64,000 nt of DNA, from assembly GCA_016720075.1 (NCBI GenBank), contig JADJXW010000003.1, positions 186,001-250,000 of the forward strand, read 5' to 3'. Both the position numbers and the translations under genes were made by a program. Shown here piece after piece: positions 36,650 to 45,189 of the stretch. The notes beneath the pieces were generated by a model. The model searched no databases. It saw nothing but the letters and a program-made list of their open reading frames with translations, and was not told the origin of the DNA. Each line of letters opens with the position of its first letter. Position 1 is the stretch's first letter. Source of the DNA: Pseudomonadota bacterium (lineage in GTDB: Bacteria > Pseudomonadota > Gammaproteobacteria > Steroidobacterales > Steroidobacteraceae).

Positions 36650-38154
36650 CTATTCCAGCGATCCCAGGATGCTCTGGTACTTCTCGATGTACCAGCGGTT
36701 CTCGTTGTTGTACCGCGGGATCGACACGGGCCTGATCTCGTCCCCGACTTCCCGCCACAGGCACGGGCATGTCACGCCTTCATCGGAGAGGTCATCGCCC
36801 GCCGGGCGCAGCTCCACCAGCGACACCTTCATTCGCTGGATGACCTTGTAGAGCTTGTTCACGTTCCGGGGCCGCCGTTGTAGGCGGGCCACGGGAAGAT
36901 GCCCAGCACCTTCATGTTGTCGCGGTACGCCGCGCGGATATCCGCGCGCATCTGCCCCAGCTCGATGTCGAACAGGCAGATGGCGGCTTTCATCGCGTTC
37001 AGCAGGTTGGTGGCGCCGCGCTCGAAATCCGGATCGATGCGGGCACCGGGACAGCGGCGGACGACCATCGAATAGGTGCCATTGCCGCGCCGGTTGGTGA
37101 ACTGCATGGGTCCGATGGCCGAGGCGCGCGACACGCTGTAGCGATAGGCCTCGCCCTTCTTCAGGCCGTACTGGCTCAATACTTCGTTGAAGGCCTGTTC
37201 CCCGCTGGAACGGAAGTCACCATCGTCGGTCTGTTCGATGATGGCCAGCGTCGTGATGACCTCCGGCGGCACGATGTCGGCGAGCAGCAGGTCGGGATAG
37301 GCCCGGGAGGCAATGCCGGCGGCGCGCAGCTCGTCGACGGCCTGGCGCGCGGTGGACAGCAGGTATTCCCGCCCCCCGCTGACGAACAGCGGATCGAGCG
37401 TGTCCTGCGTAAAGGGCAGGTAGACGATCGGCTTGGCCGTGGCGACCACGTCGCGCCACCGCTTTCTTTTCAGCAGTTTGCTGTCGAACACCGGGAACTT
37501 GCGGCCATAGACCTTCAAGGGCTCCCCGTCGCGGGTGAAGGCGAACATCAGGCGTTCGGCGCCCGTGCCCTTCACATGCCGCGCCTGGATGCCCGGCGTG
37601 CGCACCGTGAAGGCCAGCGGCCTGCCGCCCGGCCTCCACCGCACGGGCGGGCGCGGAATCTCGACCTGCGCGATGGACCACTCCATCTTCGCCTCGCTCC
37701 ACAGCGCGAAGGCCACGGGACGGCCGCGCAGCACCTCGCGCTTGCCCTTGCCCGTGAAGGCGTACTCGAGCTTCACATCCTGGAGCAGCGCCTGCGCCTC
37801 GGCAACCAGGTCGTGGATCTGCTCGTGGCGGGCCTTGGCCTGCACGATGACCTCGGCCAGTTCCTGCGTGGAAGGCGGGGTCTGGGTTCCTTCCGTCTCG
37901 GCCACGGCCAGCGGGACTTCGTCTTCCTCGGACTTCTCGCCGGGCTCGTTGCTGGCCACTTCCTCAGCGGAAGCTGCCGGCGCGGCCTCGGACTCCGCCT
38001 CAGGCTCTGCTTCGGAGTCGGCTGAGGAGCCCTCCTCCACGACCATGGCCTCGTCCTCGCTCTCTTCGAGTGGCGAAGGCGGGGTGACGCAGGCGGCACA
38101 CAGCAGGAAGGACAGGATGCAGAGGGACTGGATTGCGTTGCGGAGGACCATCAT
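36650..38154 (-). CDS. lipoprotein with acidic linker and lytic-transglycosylase-like domain (one frameshift near 36868)
   Basis: About 500 residues if read through. Signal with lipobox LLCAACVTPP (Cys22), then a low-complexity Glu/Ser/Ala linker (about residues 28-95, e.g. SSADSEAEPEAESEAAPAAS), then a structured domain. The C-terminal third has lysozyme-superfamily marks: ITTLAIIEQTDDGDF with a candidate catalytic Glu, ASAIGPMQFTNRRGNGTYSM, GIFPWPAYNGGP and, after loss of one C from a C-run, RNVNKLYKVIQRMKVSLVEL. Predicted outer-membrane-attached murein hydrolase. The middle (GRKFPVFDSKLLKRKRWRDV) is unrecognised. Convergent with the PQQ gene, 3 bases apart. Confidence 0.75.
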
Positions 38155-38246
38155 GAAGGTCGAACCCTGCCACGATCCACTCACCTCGCGCAACGCCGCT
38201 CATCGCGCCTCGTGACGTGGTGAACGCAATGCCGGCGCGCTGCCTC

Positions 38247-38970
38247 TCAGGGTTTGAGCGTGGCGGCGATCCGCCGGATCTCTTCGGGCGTGTGCTCACC
38301 GGCCAGCGGCGTGCCCGGCATCAGGAATCTGCCCATGTCGAGCCTGCCGACCAGCACGGGTTCGAATCCGATGTCCCGGATCAGTGACGAGGCCACTTCC
38401 ACGGCGGCTTGGTCATCACTTGCGATGGGCATGCCAACCTTTCCGGGCGTCTGGTGCATGACACCCATGCGCGCCGCACCAACGGCGTTGAAGGCCCGCA
38501 CGATGCGCGCCCCTGGCAGCAGCCGGGCCGAGACAGCCCCCGCGCCCTGCGCGCGCGCCTCATCGGCGATGGCGCCATCGCGCTGCGGAAACGGATTGCA
38601 GGCGTCGATCAGCACCTTGCCCTGCAGCGCGGCGCCCAGCGACCGGCCCAGTTCCGGCAGCGCACCATAGGGCACCGCGAACACCAGCACGTCGGCGAAG
38701 GCGGCCGCTTCCTGCGGTGTGCCGGCACGCGCGCCCGAACCCACCTGCGCGGCGAGTTTGCGGTCTGCCTCAATGTCCCGGGACGAGAACATGACCTGGT
38801 AGCCCTTGCTGGCCCACACGCGGCCGAGGTTGCTGCCCACGTTGCCGGAGCCGATCAGGCCGATCTTCGGCTTGCTCGTGGATGCGGGCTGCGCGGACAT
38901 CACGGACAGCGGCGGGCAAGGCGATCGATGCCAGCAACACTGTCTTGACGACGATGCGACGGATGTTCAT
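38247..38970 (-). CDS. NADPH-dependent F420-reductase-like protein with signal peptide (one frameshift near 38910)
   Basis: Rossmann protein of about 240 residues. From its best start (ATG 38970, GGAG six bases upstream) it reads MNIRRIVVKTVLLASIALPA, a signal peptide, then one base is missing before MSAQPASTSKPKIGLIGSGN. The core has GxGNxG (IGSGNVGSNLGRVWASKGYQ), the 2'-phosphate-binding-like SSRD, and VFAVPYGALPELGRSLG, as in the coenzyme F420-dependent NADP oxidoreductase family; most bacterial members do not use F420. Export of such a cofactor-binding domain is odd but seen in this subfamily. An ATG at 38903 would make a cytosolic version. Adjacent to a DoxX gene. Confidence 0.8.
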
Positions 38971-39450
38971 GGTGATCTCCCCAGCAGTTGATTGTGGCAC
39001 ATAGGCGCGAAACGCGGCATCCCGCAGGAACAGCGATGCCCACAGGAACACGCCCAGGTAGATGCCGAACAGGGTGTGGCTGGCGAGCGGACTGCCGGCC
39101 CGCAGGTGGCTGGCCACGGTGCCACCCAGCAATGCCGTGAACAGCACCGCGCCCAGCAACGCGGTGCGCGGCCACAGGAACAGCAGCAGCAACGCCAGTT
39201 CCAGCATGCCAAGCTCGACCAGATAGGTACTTGGCCATCCAATGGCCGTCAGGGAAGCCACGGCCACCTCGGCCCCCATCAGCTTGGGCGCCACCGAGGC
39301 CGGCAACAGGAAGAATGTGATCAGCGCGGCAAGAACCCAACCAGCCCTCCTCGGCTCCCTTTGGGTCCGTAACGGTACGAAATACGATGCCAGGATGAGA
39401 ATGCCTGCAATCGGGGTCGCCGTGCTGGTTCTTGGCGGCTGTGCGTCCAC
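38967..39450 (-). CDS. DoxX-like membrane protein (ends uncertain)
   Basis: Four-helix inner-membrane protein. Clear family sequence: GWVLAALITFFLLPASVAPK, LMGAEVAVASLTAIGWPSTY, LVELGMLELALLLLFLWPRT, ALLGAVLFTALLGGTVASHL, then SHTLFGIYLGVFLWASLFLR. No convincing start codon exists just upstream of the first helix; the nearest is a GTG at 39450, which overlaps a plus-strand gene. The frame also has no stop before the next gene, whose ATG is in the same frame; a neighbouring frame stops at 38967. One or two base errors are therefore likely. DoxX proteins are linked to redox/sulfur stress or quinone pools; role here unknown. Confidence 0.65.
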
Positions 39451-40510
39451 ACGTCACGAGGCAAAACCCGAGGTGGCGCTCCAGCCGCAAGCCACGAGCG
39501 CCGAGGCCGTGGTCGCGGCCGCCGCACCACCCGCACCCAAGCCAGTCCTCCAGCGCTATCGTCCCGCCGACCGCTCCGTGCGCGACATTCGCGAGCAGAG
39601 CGCGGCAACGGCACCGCCGTTGGATTTCGGGCAGCGACTGGATCACTCGCACGATCAACTGTACGCCTGGATGCAGGGCATCGTCGACGCCACGGACCGC
39701 GGCCTTGCCTCTGACAACCGCCAGGTTCAGCCGGTGCCTGCCGCGCCGTTTCGCATCGGCCTTTCGCTGGAAACGATTGACCGCAGCGGTGGCCCCCGCC
39801 TCAAGCTGGAAGGGGAGCTGGAAATGGCCCTGCAGCTGCCCAACACGAGAAGTCGGCTGCGAATATTCATCACCAGCGACGATCCAGATGAGTCGCCGCG
39901 CGGTCCCGGACAAAAGGCCTACCTGAGCGCCGGCCTGCGCCGCGAACTGCTGCGCGACGTGAATTTCGACCTGGGCATCAGGCTCGACGCGCCACCGGTG
40001 GCCTTCTCGTCGATCAAGTGGTCGCGTGAGATTCCCCTTGGCGGCCTCAGCTTCTACCCGCTGGCCAAGGTGTTCGTGGAATCCGGTCGCGGATTCGGCG
40101 CCTCCGTCGCCGCCACGTTCGATCACTGGTCAGGCCGCACGCTGCTGCGATCTTCCACCTATGCTCGATGGATTGCCGACGGGGACCGCAAGGACTGGTC
40201 GCAGTCACTGGTGTTTGCGCGAGCGCATGAACTGATCGTCCCCGACCGCTATGGATCGTATCTGCGCGCCAATGACATCGGCCGCGGCTGGGGCGTGAGA
40301 CTGATGGCCAGCGGCGAGGATTCGAGGCGCGTGTCCTACTATGAATCCGGCATGTTCTACCGCCGCCGCACCTCGAACCGCTGGCTCTACTGGTTCGTCG
40401 AGCCCCTGATCCGCTGGGACAGGCAGTACGGCTGGAGCACGGACCCGGGCATCCGCGTTGGCCTCGACGCGCTGTTCTGGGACCTGGCGCGCCCGGCGCA
40501 GCGGCGCTGA
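39395..40510 (+). CDS. predicted outer-membrane lipoprotein, unknown function
   Basis: 371 residues. It begins MRMPAIGVAVLVLGGCASTR, a short signal with lipobox LGGC. An Ala/Pro/Glu-rich spacer (about residues 17-60) precedes a beta-rich domain with regularly spaced aromatic strands: FRIGLSLETIDRSGGPRLKL, RLRIFITSDDPDESPRGPGQ, VSYYESGMFYRRRTSNRWLY, WFVEPLIRWDRQYGWSTDPG. This pattern of paired strands and a C-terminal ALFWDL suggests a barrel or barrel-like sheet in the outer membrane. I do not recognise the family. Its start overlaps the antisense DoxX 5' end. Confidence 0.7.
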   Translation: MRMPAIGVAVLVLGGCASTRHEAKPEVALQPQATSAEAVVAAAAPPAPKPVLQRYRPADRSVRDIREQSAATAPPLDFGQRLDHSHDQLYAWMQGIVDATDRGLASDNRQVQPVPAAPFRIGLSLETIDRSGGPRLKLEGELEMALQLPNTRSRLRIFITSDDPDESPRGPGQKAYLSAGLRRELLRDVNFDLGIRLDAPPVAFSSIKWSREIPLGGLSFYPLAKVFVESGRGFGASVAATFDHWSGRTLLRSSTYARWIADGDRKDWSQSLVFARAHELIVPDRYGSYLRANDIGRGWGVRLMASGEDSRRVSYYESGMFYRRRTSNRWLYWFVEPLIRWDRQYGWSTDPGIRVGLDALFWDLARPAQRR

Positions 40511-40708
40511 ACGCCGGCATTTCGCCCCTGCGCGCCCGATCGAAACGAGAATCGCTCTTGGGGGCGCACGATAAGTTGCCTGCCGGGCCCGCCATCCGGA
40601 CAATTCATGCCCTGTTCAGTCAGTCGCCGCGAAAATGACTGCAACTTTCGAGGTGGCGACTGGTCCACGAATTCAAGGAACCGCGAGCGTGCGGATTTGG
40701 GAGTGAAG

Positions 40709-41197
40709 ATGAAACGACTGAATCGTCTGGGTTGGGTGGTGGTGGCGGTTTCTGCATCCGCCCTCGCCGTGGCGCAGGTTGCGATCAAGCCCGCCAAGTC
40801 GGCTGCTGAAGCCAAGACCGCCATCGAAACGCGGCAGGCTCTCTTCAAGGACATCAAGAAGGCCTACGAGCCGATGATCGCCATGATGAAGAACCAGCAG
40901 CCGTTCGACGCGGCCGTCATCGCGACCAATGCCGCCCGCATCCAGGAACTGTCGGTGAAGATTCCCGAAGCGTTCGCGGTGGACACCCGCGCGTTCAAGG
41001 AAACCAAGACCGAGGCACAGGACCGCGTCTGGCTGAGCCAGGTGGAGTTCAAGGCCAAGACCGATGCCACGGTACAGGCCGCGGGCAACCTGGCTGCTGC
41101 CGCCAAGACCGGCGACAAGGCCTCGACGATGAAGGCCATCCCCGCCATGGGCAAGACCTGCGGCGGCTGCCACGACATCTTCAAGTTCAAGGAATAA
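40709..41197 (+). CDS. cytochrome c' (class II cytochrome c)
   Basis: 162 residues. Signal peptide LGWVVVAVSASALAVAQ, then a four-helix bundle: AAEAKTAIETRQALFKDIKK, AYEPMIAMMKNQQPFDAAVI, and the single heme site at the very C-terminus, MGKTCGGCHDIFKFKE (CxxCH), as in cytochromes c'. These periplasmic hemes bind NO or serve as small electron carriers. ATG at 40709 follows GGAG. A strong rho-independent terminator lies just downstream, so it is a single-gene or operon-ending unit. Confidence 0.9.
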   Translation: MKRLNRLGWVVVAVSASALAVAQVAIKPAKSAAEAKTAIETRQALFKDIKKAYEPMIAMMKNQQPFDAAVIATNAARIQELSVKIPEAFAVDTRAFKETKTEAQDRVWLSQVEFKAKTDATVQAAGNLAAAAKTGDKASTMKAIPAMGKTCGGCHDIFKFKE

Positions 41198-41212
41198 CGG
41201 GGTCGATCCCGC

Positions 41213-41255
41213 AGCGGCGGCACCCTTTTGCGGGGTGACCGCCGCTTTTCTTTTT
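41213..41255 (+). terminator. rho-independent terminator after cytochrome c' gene
   Basis: Arms AGCGGCGG and CCGCCGCT enclose an inner CACCC/GGGGTG pairing and a TTTTGC loop, followed by a T-rich tail TTTTCTTTTT. It ends 6 bases before the convergent SDR stop and may act in both directions. Confidence 0.85.
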
Positions 41256-41260
41256 GGGGA

Positions 41261-41959
41261 TCACCAGGGCAGGCGCTGCCCGTCGTAGGCGAAGAAGCCG
41301 CCACTGTCCGGCGGCGCCAGCCCATCCATCACCTTCAGGATTTCGGTCGCGGCCACGTCCGGTTCACGCCCGATCTGGCTGCCGTTGAAGGGCGCTGACA
41401 GCGCCGAGTTCACCGTACCCGGATGCAGCGCGCAGAGCACGGCCTTCGGATGCGTGCGCGCCACTTCGATGGCGGCTGTCTTCACCACCATGTTCAGCGC
41501 GGCCTTCGACGCCCGATAGCTGTACCAGCCACCGAGGCGGTTGTCGCCGATGCTGCCCACCTTGGCCGACAGCGTCGCGAAGACGCTGTGCTCGCGGCGC
41601 GCCAGCAGCGGCGAGAAATGCGCCAGCACCATCGCGGGTCCCATCGTGTTGGCGCGGAACACAGTCTGCATGTGCGCGTAGTTCATTTCGGCCAGGCGGC
41701 GCTCGGGCATGCCGTGCGCGCCATGCAGGATGCCCGCGGCGTTGACGATGCAGTGCAGCGGACCCGGAATGAACAGCCGGTCGGCCGCGGCAGCGATGGA
41801 TTCTTCCTTGTCGAAATCCACCGGAGGTTGCGAGGTGCGGCTGAGCTCAAGCACCTGCGCGCAGCGAGGATCGCTGCGCAGTTGTCGCGCGATGGCGGAC
41901 CCGATGGCGCCGGTGGCGCCGATGACCAGGGCTCGGTAGCCCTCTGGCAGGCTATTCAC
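41261..41959 (-). CDS. short-chain dehydrogenase/reductase, C-factor-like
   Basis: 232 residues. Rossmann start RALVIGATGAIGSAIARQLR (GxxGxxG), NAAG in HCIVNAAGILHGAHG, and the catalytic Tyr/Lys in GGWYSYRASKAALNMVVKTA, as in CsgA/C-factor-type SDRs that typically oxidise lipid or small carbonyl substrates. GTG at 41959 is preferred because GGAGG lies 8 bases upstream; another GTG at 41968 is upstream of it. A 15-base motif found also before the epimerase gene lies about 55 bases upstream (42012-42026). Confidence 0.87.
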   Translation of the reverse strand: MNSLPEGYRALVIGATGAIGSAIARQLRSDPRCAQVLELSRTSQPPVDFDKEESIAAAADRLFIPGPLHCIVNAAGILHGAHGMPERRLAEMNYAHMQTVFRANTMGPAMVLAHFSPLLARREHSVFATLSAKVGSIGDNRLGGWYSYRASKAALNMVVKTAAIEVARTHPKAVLCALHPGTVNSALSAPFNGSQIGREPDVAATEILKVMDGLAPPDSGGFFAYDGQRLPW

Positions 41960-42011
41960 TGGATGCACCTCCGTGAACGCGTGCAGTGTGCGCCTTCATC
42001 GCACAACGCCG

Positions 42012-42026
42012 GTAACAACTTGTATC
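42012..42026. promoter_or_regulatory. shared regulatory motif, copy 1
   Basis: GTAACAACTTGTATC, 53 bases upstream of the SDR start. It matches copy 2 at 43015-43029 in 13 of 15 positions and has inner dyad symmetry (ACAA and TTGT). It could be an operator or part of a promoter; no regulator can be named. Confidence 0.4.
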
Positions 42027-42102
42027 CCGCCTATTGCCCTTTTGGGTATCGCAGGCCGGTTCCGACGCCTCCATCCGGCGCGAAGCGGTTCAGCCCGCAA
42101 TC

Positions 42103-42969
42103 TCAGTGCTTCAGCAGATCGTCCAGCGCATCGCGCAGTTCTGGATGCCGGAACAGGAACCCAGCCTGCACGGCGCGTGACGGCTGCACGTACTGACCAT
42201 CCACCAGCAACTGGGACATCTCGCCCAGCGCCAGCCTCACTGGCCGGACCGGAACGCGCAGCCAGAGCGGCCGCCGCAGCACGTTGCACAGGACCTGCTG
42301 GAACTCGCGCTGCGATACCAGTCCGGGCGCCACCGCGTTCAACGGCCCCTCGATCTGGTTCTCCAGCGCCCACTGGATGATGCCAACGGCATCGTCGATG
42401 TGAAGCCACGGGAAACCCTGCCGCCCGGATCCCATCACGGCGGCAATCCCCAGCCGGGCTGGTCGGACGAACGCAGGCAGCGCACCGCCATCGCTGCCGA
42501 GCACCACGCCAAAACGGGGCAGCACGCAGCGCACACCCAATGCGCTGCAGCGCTGCGCCGCCTCTTCCCACAGCCGGCAGATCTCGGACTGGAACACCGG
42601 CTGCGGGCCGGTCGCTTCATCCAGCCGTTCTTCTCCACGCACACCGTAGAAGCCCACTGCGCTGGCGCTGACCAGCACGGCGGGGCGCCGCGTACGCTGC
42701 GCCATCCACTGCACCAGTTTCGTGGTGGTGCCGATGCGGGATTCCATCAGCACGCGGCGACGGTGCTTTGTCCAGGGAGGACCCAGGATGCGCGCGCCGG
42801 CGAGATTGACCACGGCGTCGACAGTCTCATCGGGAAGCTCGTCGCGGTGGCGCCAGACAATGACCTTCCAGCCGCGGGACTGCAGTATCGGGCAGAGGTG
42901 CCGACCGATGAAGCCGGTGCCGCCGGTAACCAGTACTGTTCGGGATTTTGTTGGCTCGGCGGTATTCAC
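42103..42969 (-). CDS. TIGR01777-type NAD(P)-binding epimerase (YfcH-like)
   Basis: 288 residues of the extended SDR family. N-terminal TVLVTGGTGFIGRHLCPILQ, then VNLAGARILGPPWTKHRRRV, SASAVGFYGVRGEERLDEAT and FPWLHIDDAVGIIQWALENQ, with a C-terminal DUF1731-like end RAVQAGFLFRHPELRDAL. All are the known landmarks of the TIGR01777/YfcH proteins, whose substrate is unknown. GTG start at 42969. The second copy of the shared motif lies about 46 bases upstream, in the interval shared with the divergent pirin gene. Confidence 0.9.
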   Translation of the reverse strand: MNTAEPTKSRTVLVTGGTGFIGRHLCPILQSRGWKVIVWRHRDELPDETVDAVVNLAGARILGPPWTKHRRRVLMESRIGTTTKLVQWMAQRTRRPAVLVSASAVGFYGVRGEERLDEATGPQPVFQSEICRLWEEAAQRCSALGVRCVLPRFGVVLGSDGGALPAFVRPARLGIAAVMGSGRQGFPWLHIDDAVGIIQWALENQIEGPLNAVAPGLVSQREFQQVLCNVLRRPLWLRVPVRPVRLALGEMSQLLVDGQYVQPSRAVQAGFLFRHPELRDALDDLLKH

Positions 42970-43014
42970 TGGTGCATCTTCGCAGTCTTGTCGCGCCGTC
43001 GCGCGCCCGGATCA

Positions 43015-43029
43015 GTAACAGTTTGTATC
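43015..43029. promoter_or_regulatory. shared regulatory motif, copy 2
   Basis: GTAACAGTTTGTATC lies between the divergent epimerase and pirin genes, 40-46 bases from each start. Same orientation and distance relative to the minus-strand gene as copy 1, which suggests co-regulation of the two SDR-type genes. Confidence 0.4.
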
Positions 43030-43068
43030 GATTCGTTGCTACGCTGGGATGGCACACAGGCAGGCCGC

Positions 43069-43935
43069 ATGATCGACTTCATCATTTCGCAGCGCCGACG
43101 GGACCTGGGCGGATTCGAGGTCGGACGGGTGCTGCCGTTCGGCCCGCGCCAGATGGTGGGGCCCTATATCTTCTTCGACCGCATCGGACCCAAGCAGCTG
43201 GCGCCAGGGCTGCCACGGGAAGCCGATGTACGTCCCCACCCGCACATTGGCCTGTCCACCATCACCTACCTGTTTGACGGGCAGATCATGCATCGCGACA
43301 GCCTGGGGTTCGGGCAGTCGATCGACGCGGGCGAGGTGAACTGGATGACCGCTGGCCGCGGCATCACGCATTCAGAACGGTTCGAGCAGTTGCGCGCTCA
43401 CGGCGGCAAGCTTGACGGCATCCAGGCGTGGGTTGCGTTGCCGGTAGAGCGCGAGGAGAAGGATCCGGGCTTCTGGCACTACCCCAGGCAGTCGCTGCCG
43501 CGGTTCAGCGAAGGCGGCGCCACCGGATGCCTGATCGCCGGACGCCTGGCGGGCTTGGAATCGCCGGTGGCCGTCGACTCGCCGCAGTTCTATGTGCACT
43601 GGCAACTGGGCGCCGGCGCCAGGGTTTCGCTGCCCGCGGAATACAGCGAGCGCGCGGTCTATGTGGCCAGTGGCGCGGTGGAGATCGGCGACGTGGAGGT
43701 GGCTGCGGGCAACATGGCGGTGCTGCGCGCTGGTGCGGCGATCACGCTGGCGGCGACTGCAGATGCAGTGATGATGGCGCTTGGAGGAGAGCCGGTGGGG
43801 CCTCGATTCATCGACTGGAACTTCGTGTCCTCATCGAAGGAACGCATCGAGCAGGCGCGCGCCGACTGGGCCGCCGGCCGGATGAAGCTGCCGGACCTGG
43901 ACCACGACGAATTCATACCGCTGCCCCCGCGCTAG
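43069..43935 (+). CDS. pirin family protein
   Basis: 288 residues, bicupin. The iron ligands of pirins are present: H57 and H59 in RPHPHIGLST, H101 and E103 in ITHSERF, with GPYIFFDRIGP and GWMTAGRG-like wording (NWMTAGRGITH). Bacterial pirins include quercetin dioxygenases and regulators; no way to choose here. The C-terminal cupin ends in IDWNFVSSSKERIEQARADW, standard for the family. ATG at 43069; the flavin reductase begins 8 bases after its stop. Confidence 0.92.
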   Translation: MIDFIISQRRRDLGGFEVGRVLPFGPRQMVGPYIFFDRIGPKQLAPGLPREADVRPHPHIGLSTITYLFDGQIMHRDSLGFGQSIDAGEVNWMTAGRGITHSERFEQLRAHGGKLDGIQAWVALPVEREEKDPGFWHYPRQSLPRFSEGGATGCLIAGRLAGLESPVAVDSPQFYVHWQLGAGARVSLPAEYSERAVYVASGAVEIGDVEVAAGNMAVLRAGAAITLAATADAVMMALGGEPVGPRFIDWNFVSSSKERIEQARADWAAGRMKLPDLDHDEFIPLPPR

Positions 43936-43943
43936 GATTGCGG

Positions 43944-44564
43944 ATGGCCGACGACTTTCACTACTACGAACCCGAGAAGGGCCACGGGCTGCCGCACAAC
44001 CCGTTCAATGCCATCGTCGGACCGCGCCCCATCGGCTGGATTTCGACCCGCGATGCCGCAGGTCGATTCAATCTTGCGCCCTACAGCTTCTTCAACGCGT
44101 TCGCCTACACCCCACCGATCATCGGGTTCGCCAGCACGGGAGAGAAGGACACGCTGCGAAACGTGCGCACCACCGGCGAGTTCGTCTGGAACCTCGCGAC
44201 GATGACGCTTGCCAATCAAATGAACGCGACGTCGGCTTCGGTTCCGAAAGATGTCAGCGAGTTCGAGCTGGCGGGTCTGTCGGCGATTCCCTCGACGCGG
44301 GTCAAGGCGCCCCGCGTGGGCGAAAGCCCCGTGTCATTCGAGTGCAGGGTGACGCAGATCCTGCAGCTGACTGATCAGCAGGGCAACGCGATGCCCAACT
44401 GGATGGTGTTCGGGGAAGTGGTGGCCGTGCACATCGCGAAGCATCTGCTGGTGGATGGTGTTTACGACACCGCGGCGGCCCGCCCCATTCTGAGGGCGGG
44501 TGGCGCTGACGCCTATGCGCAGATCACGCCGGAAATCATGTTCAGGATGGCGAGACCGACTTAG
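43944..44564 (+). CDS. flavin reductase-like (FMN-binding split-barrel) protein
   Basis: 206 residues. It begins MADDFHYYEPEKGHGLPHNP, then FNAIVGPRPIGWISTRDAAG, NLAPYSFFNAFAYTPPIIGF, TLRNVRTTGEFVWNLATMTL and NQMNATSASVPKDVSEFELA, the set that defines the flavin reductase/DIM6 family members close to RutF/HpaC relatives. It probably reduces FMN with NAD(P)H or acts as a flavoprotein oxidoreductase. Likely co-transcribed with pirin. Followed directly by the antisense tRNA gene. Confidence 0.9.
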   Translation: MADDFHYYEPEKGHGLPHNPFNAIVGPRPIGWISTRDAAGRFNLAPYSFFNAFAYTPPIIGFASTGEKDTLRNVRTTGEFVWNLATMTLANQMNATSASVPKDVSEFELAGLSAIPSTRVKAPRVGESPVSFECRVTQILQLTDQQGNAMPNWMVFGEVVAVHIAKHLLVDGVYDTAAARPILRAGGADAYAQITPEIMFRMARPT

Positions 44565-44573
44565 GACGCGAAG

Positions 44574-44649
44574 TGGTGGGCCTGCTTGGATTCGAACCAA
44601 GGACCAAGGGATTATGAGTCCCCTGCACTAACCGCTGTGCTACAGGCCC
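44574..44649 (-). tRNA. tRNA with CAT anticodon, probably tRNA-Ile2 (lysidine-modified)
   Basis: 76 nt including an encoded CCA (44574-44576). Acceptor arms GGGCCTG and CAGGCCC pair fully; the anticodon loop is CTCATAA, the T-loop region reads GGTTCGAATCC. The anticodon stem GGGGA-loop-TCCC and following TTGGTC resemble E. coli ileX (Ile2, AUA-reading) more than elongator Met, but both are possible because the anticodon is the same before modification. Confidence 0.88.
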
Positions 44650-44680
44650 GCCGGGAAGGGCTGGAATTGTATCAGAGCGT

Positions 44681-45037
44681 CTACCGCGGCTCTTCCACGC
44701 CATAGTCCAGCGCTCGCAGCTTCTCGAGATGGCCCTCAGAGCCCAGCACGTCGCCCAGCCCCAGCACCGCAAACGTGGATTTGTTTCTTGCCAGCGCAGC
44801 CTGCGCTGCCTTCAGCCAGTCGAGCTGCGCCTGCATCGCGGCCTGCTCCCCGTGCCACAGTGAATCTTCGACGGGCTTCTTCGTGAGCCCGGCTTCCATG
44901 GCGGAGCCCTGCGCGTACCTTGCCGACATCACCGCCCCACCCAGCGAAAGGTGGACGCACCCTTCCTGAATGGCGTCCCGCAGTGTCACCCGCCGAAACG
45001 TGTTGCGCAGCCTGTCTACGCGTCTCCGAGCGACCAC
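44681..45037 (-). CDS. C-terminal fragment, TraB/GumN-like
   Basis: Readable portion of about 118 residues. The end LARNKSTFAVLGLGDVLGSE and KLRALDYGVEE matches the last strand and helix of TraB/GumN-family proteins (usually about 300 residues, with FVAVGALHLxGxxG wording). The N-terminal two thirds are missing: upstream of about 45060 the sequence passes into the G/C-only block. The gene is thus probably intact in the organism but lost here to bad sequence. Homology is judged by a short motif, so moderately sure. Confidence 0.5.
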   Translation of the reverse strand: MVARRRVDRLRNTFRRVTLRDAIQEGCVHLSLGGAVMSARYAQGSAMEAGLTKKPVEDSLWHGEQAAMQAQLDWLKAAQAALARNKSTFAVLGLGDVLGSEGHLEKLRALDYGVEEPR

Positions 45038-45189
45038 GCATTCTCCGCCAATGACTTATTCCCCTCGGACCTCGGGCTCGGACGCGGTCGAGGTCCCTGA
45101 GGCATTGAAGTCGGACGCGCTGACCTCCGCAGGTTCAGCGCCTCGGGGTCCCCTCCATCGTGCCCCCGGGAAGACGCACGGGCGGCCTG

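Noticed and set aside
38770..39450. DoxX and the F420-like protein read as one fused gene
   Set aside because: They share a frame only because no stop is seen before the second ATG; that ATG has its own ribosome site, and the frame then leaves the Rossmann sequence.
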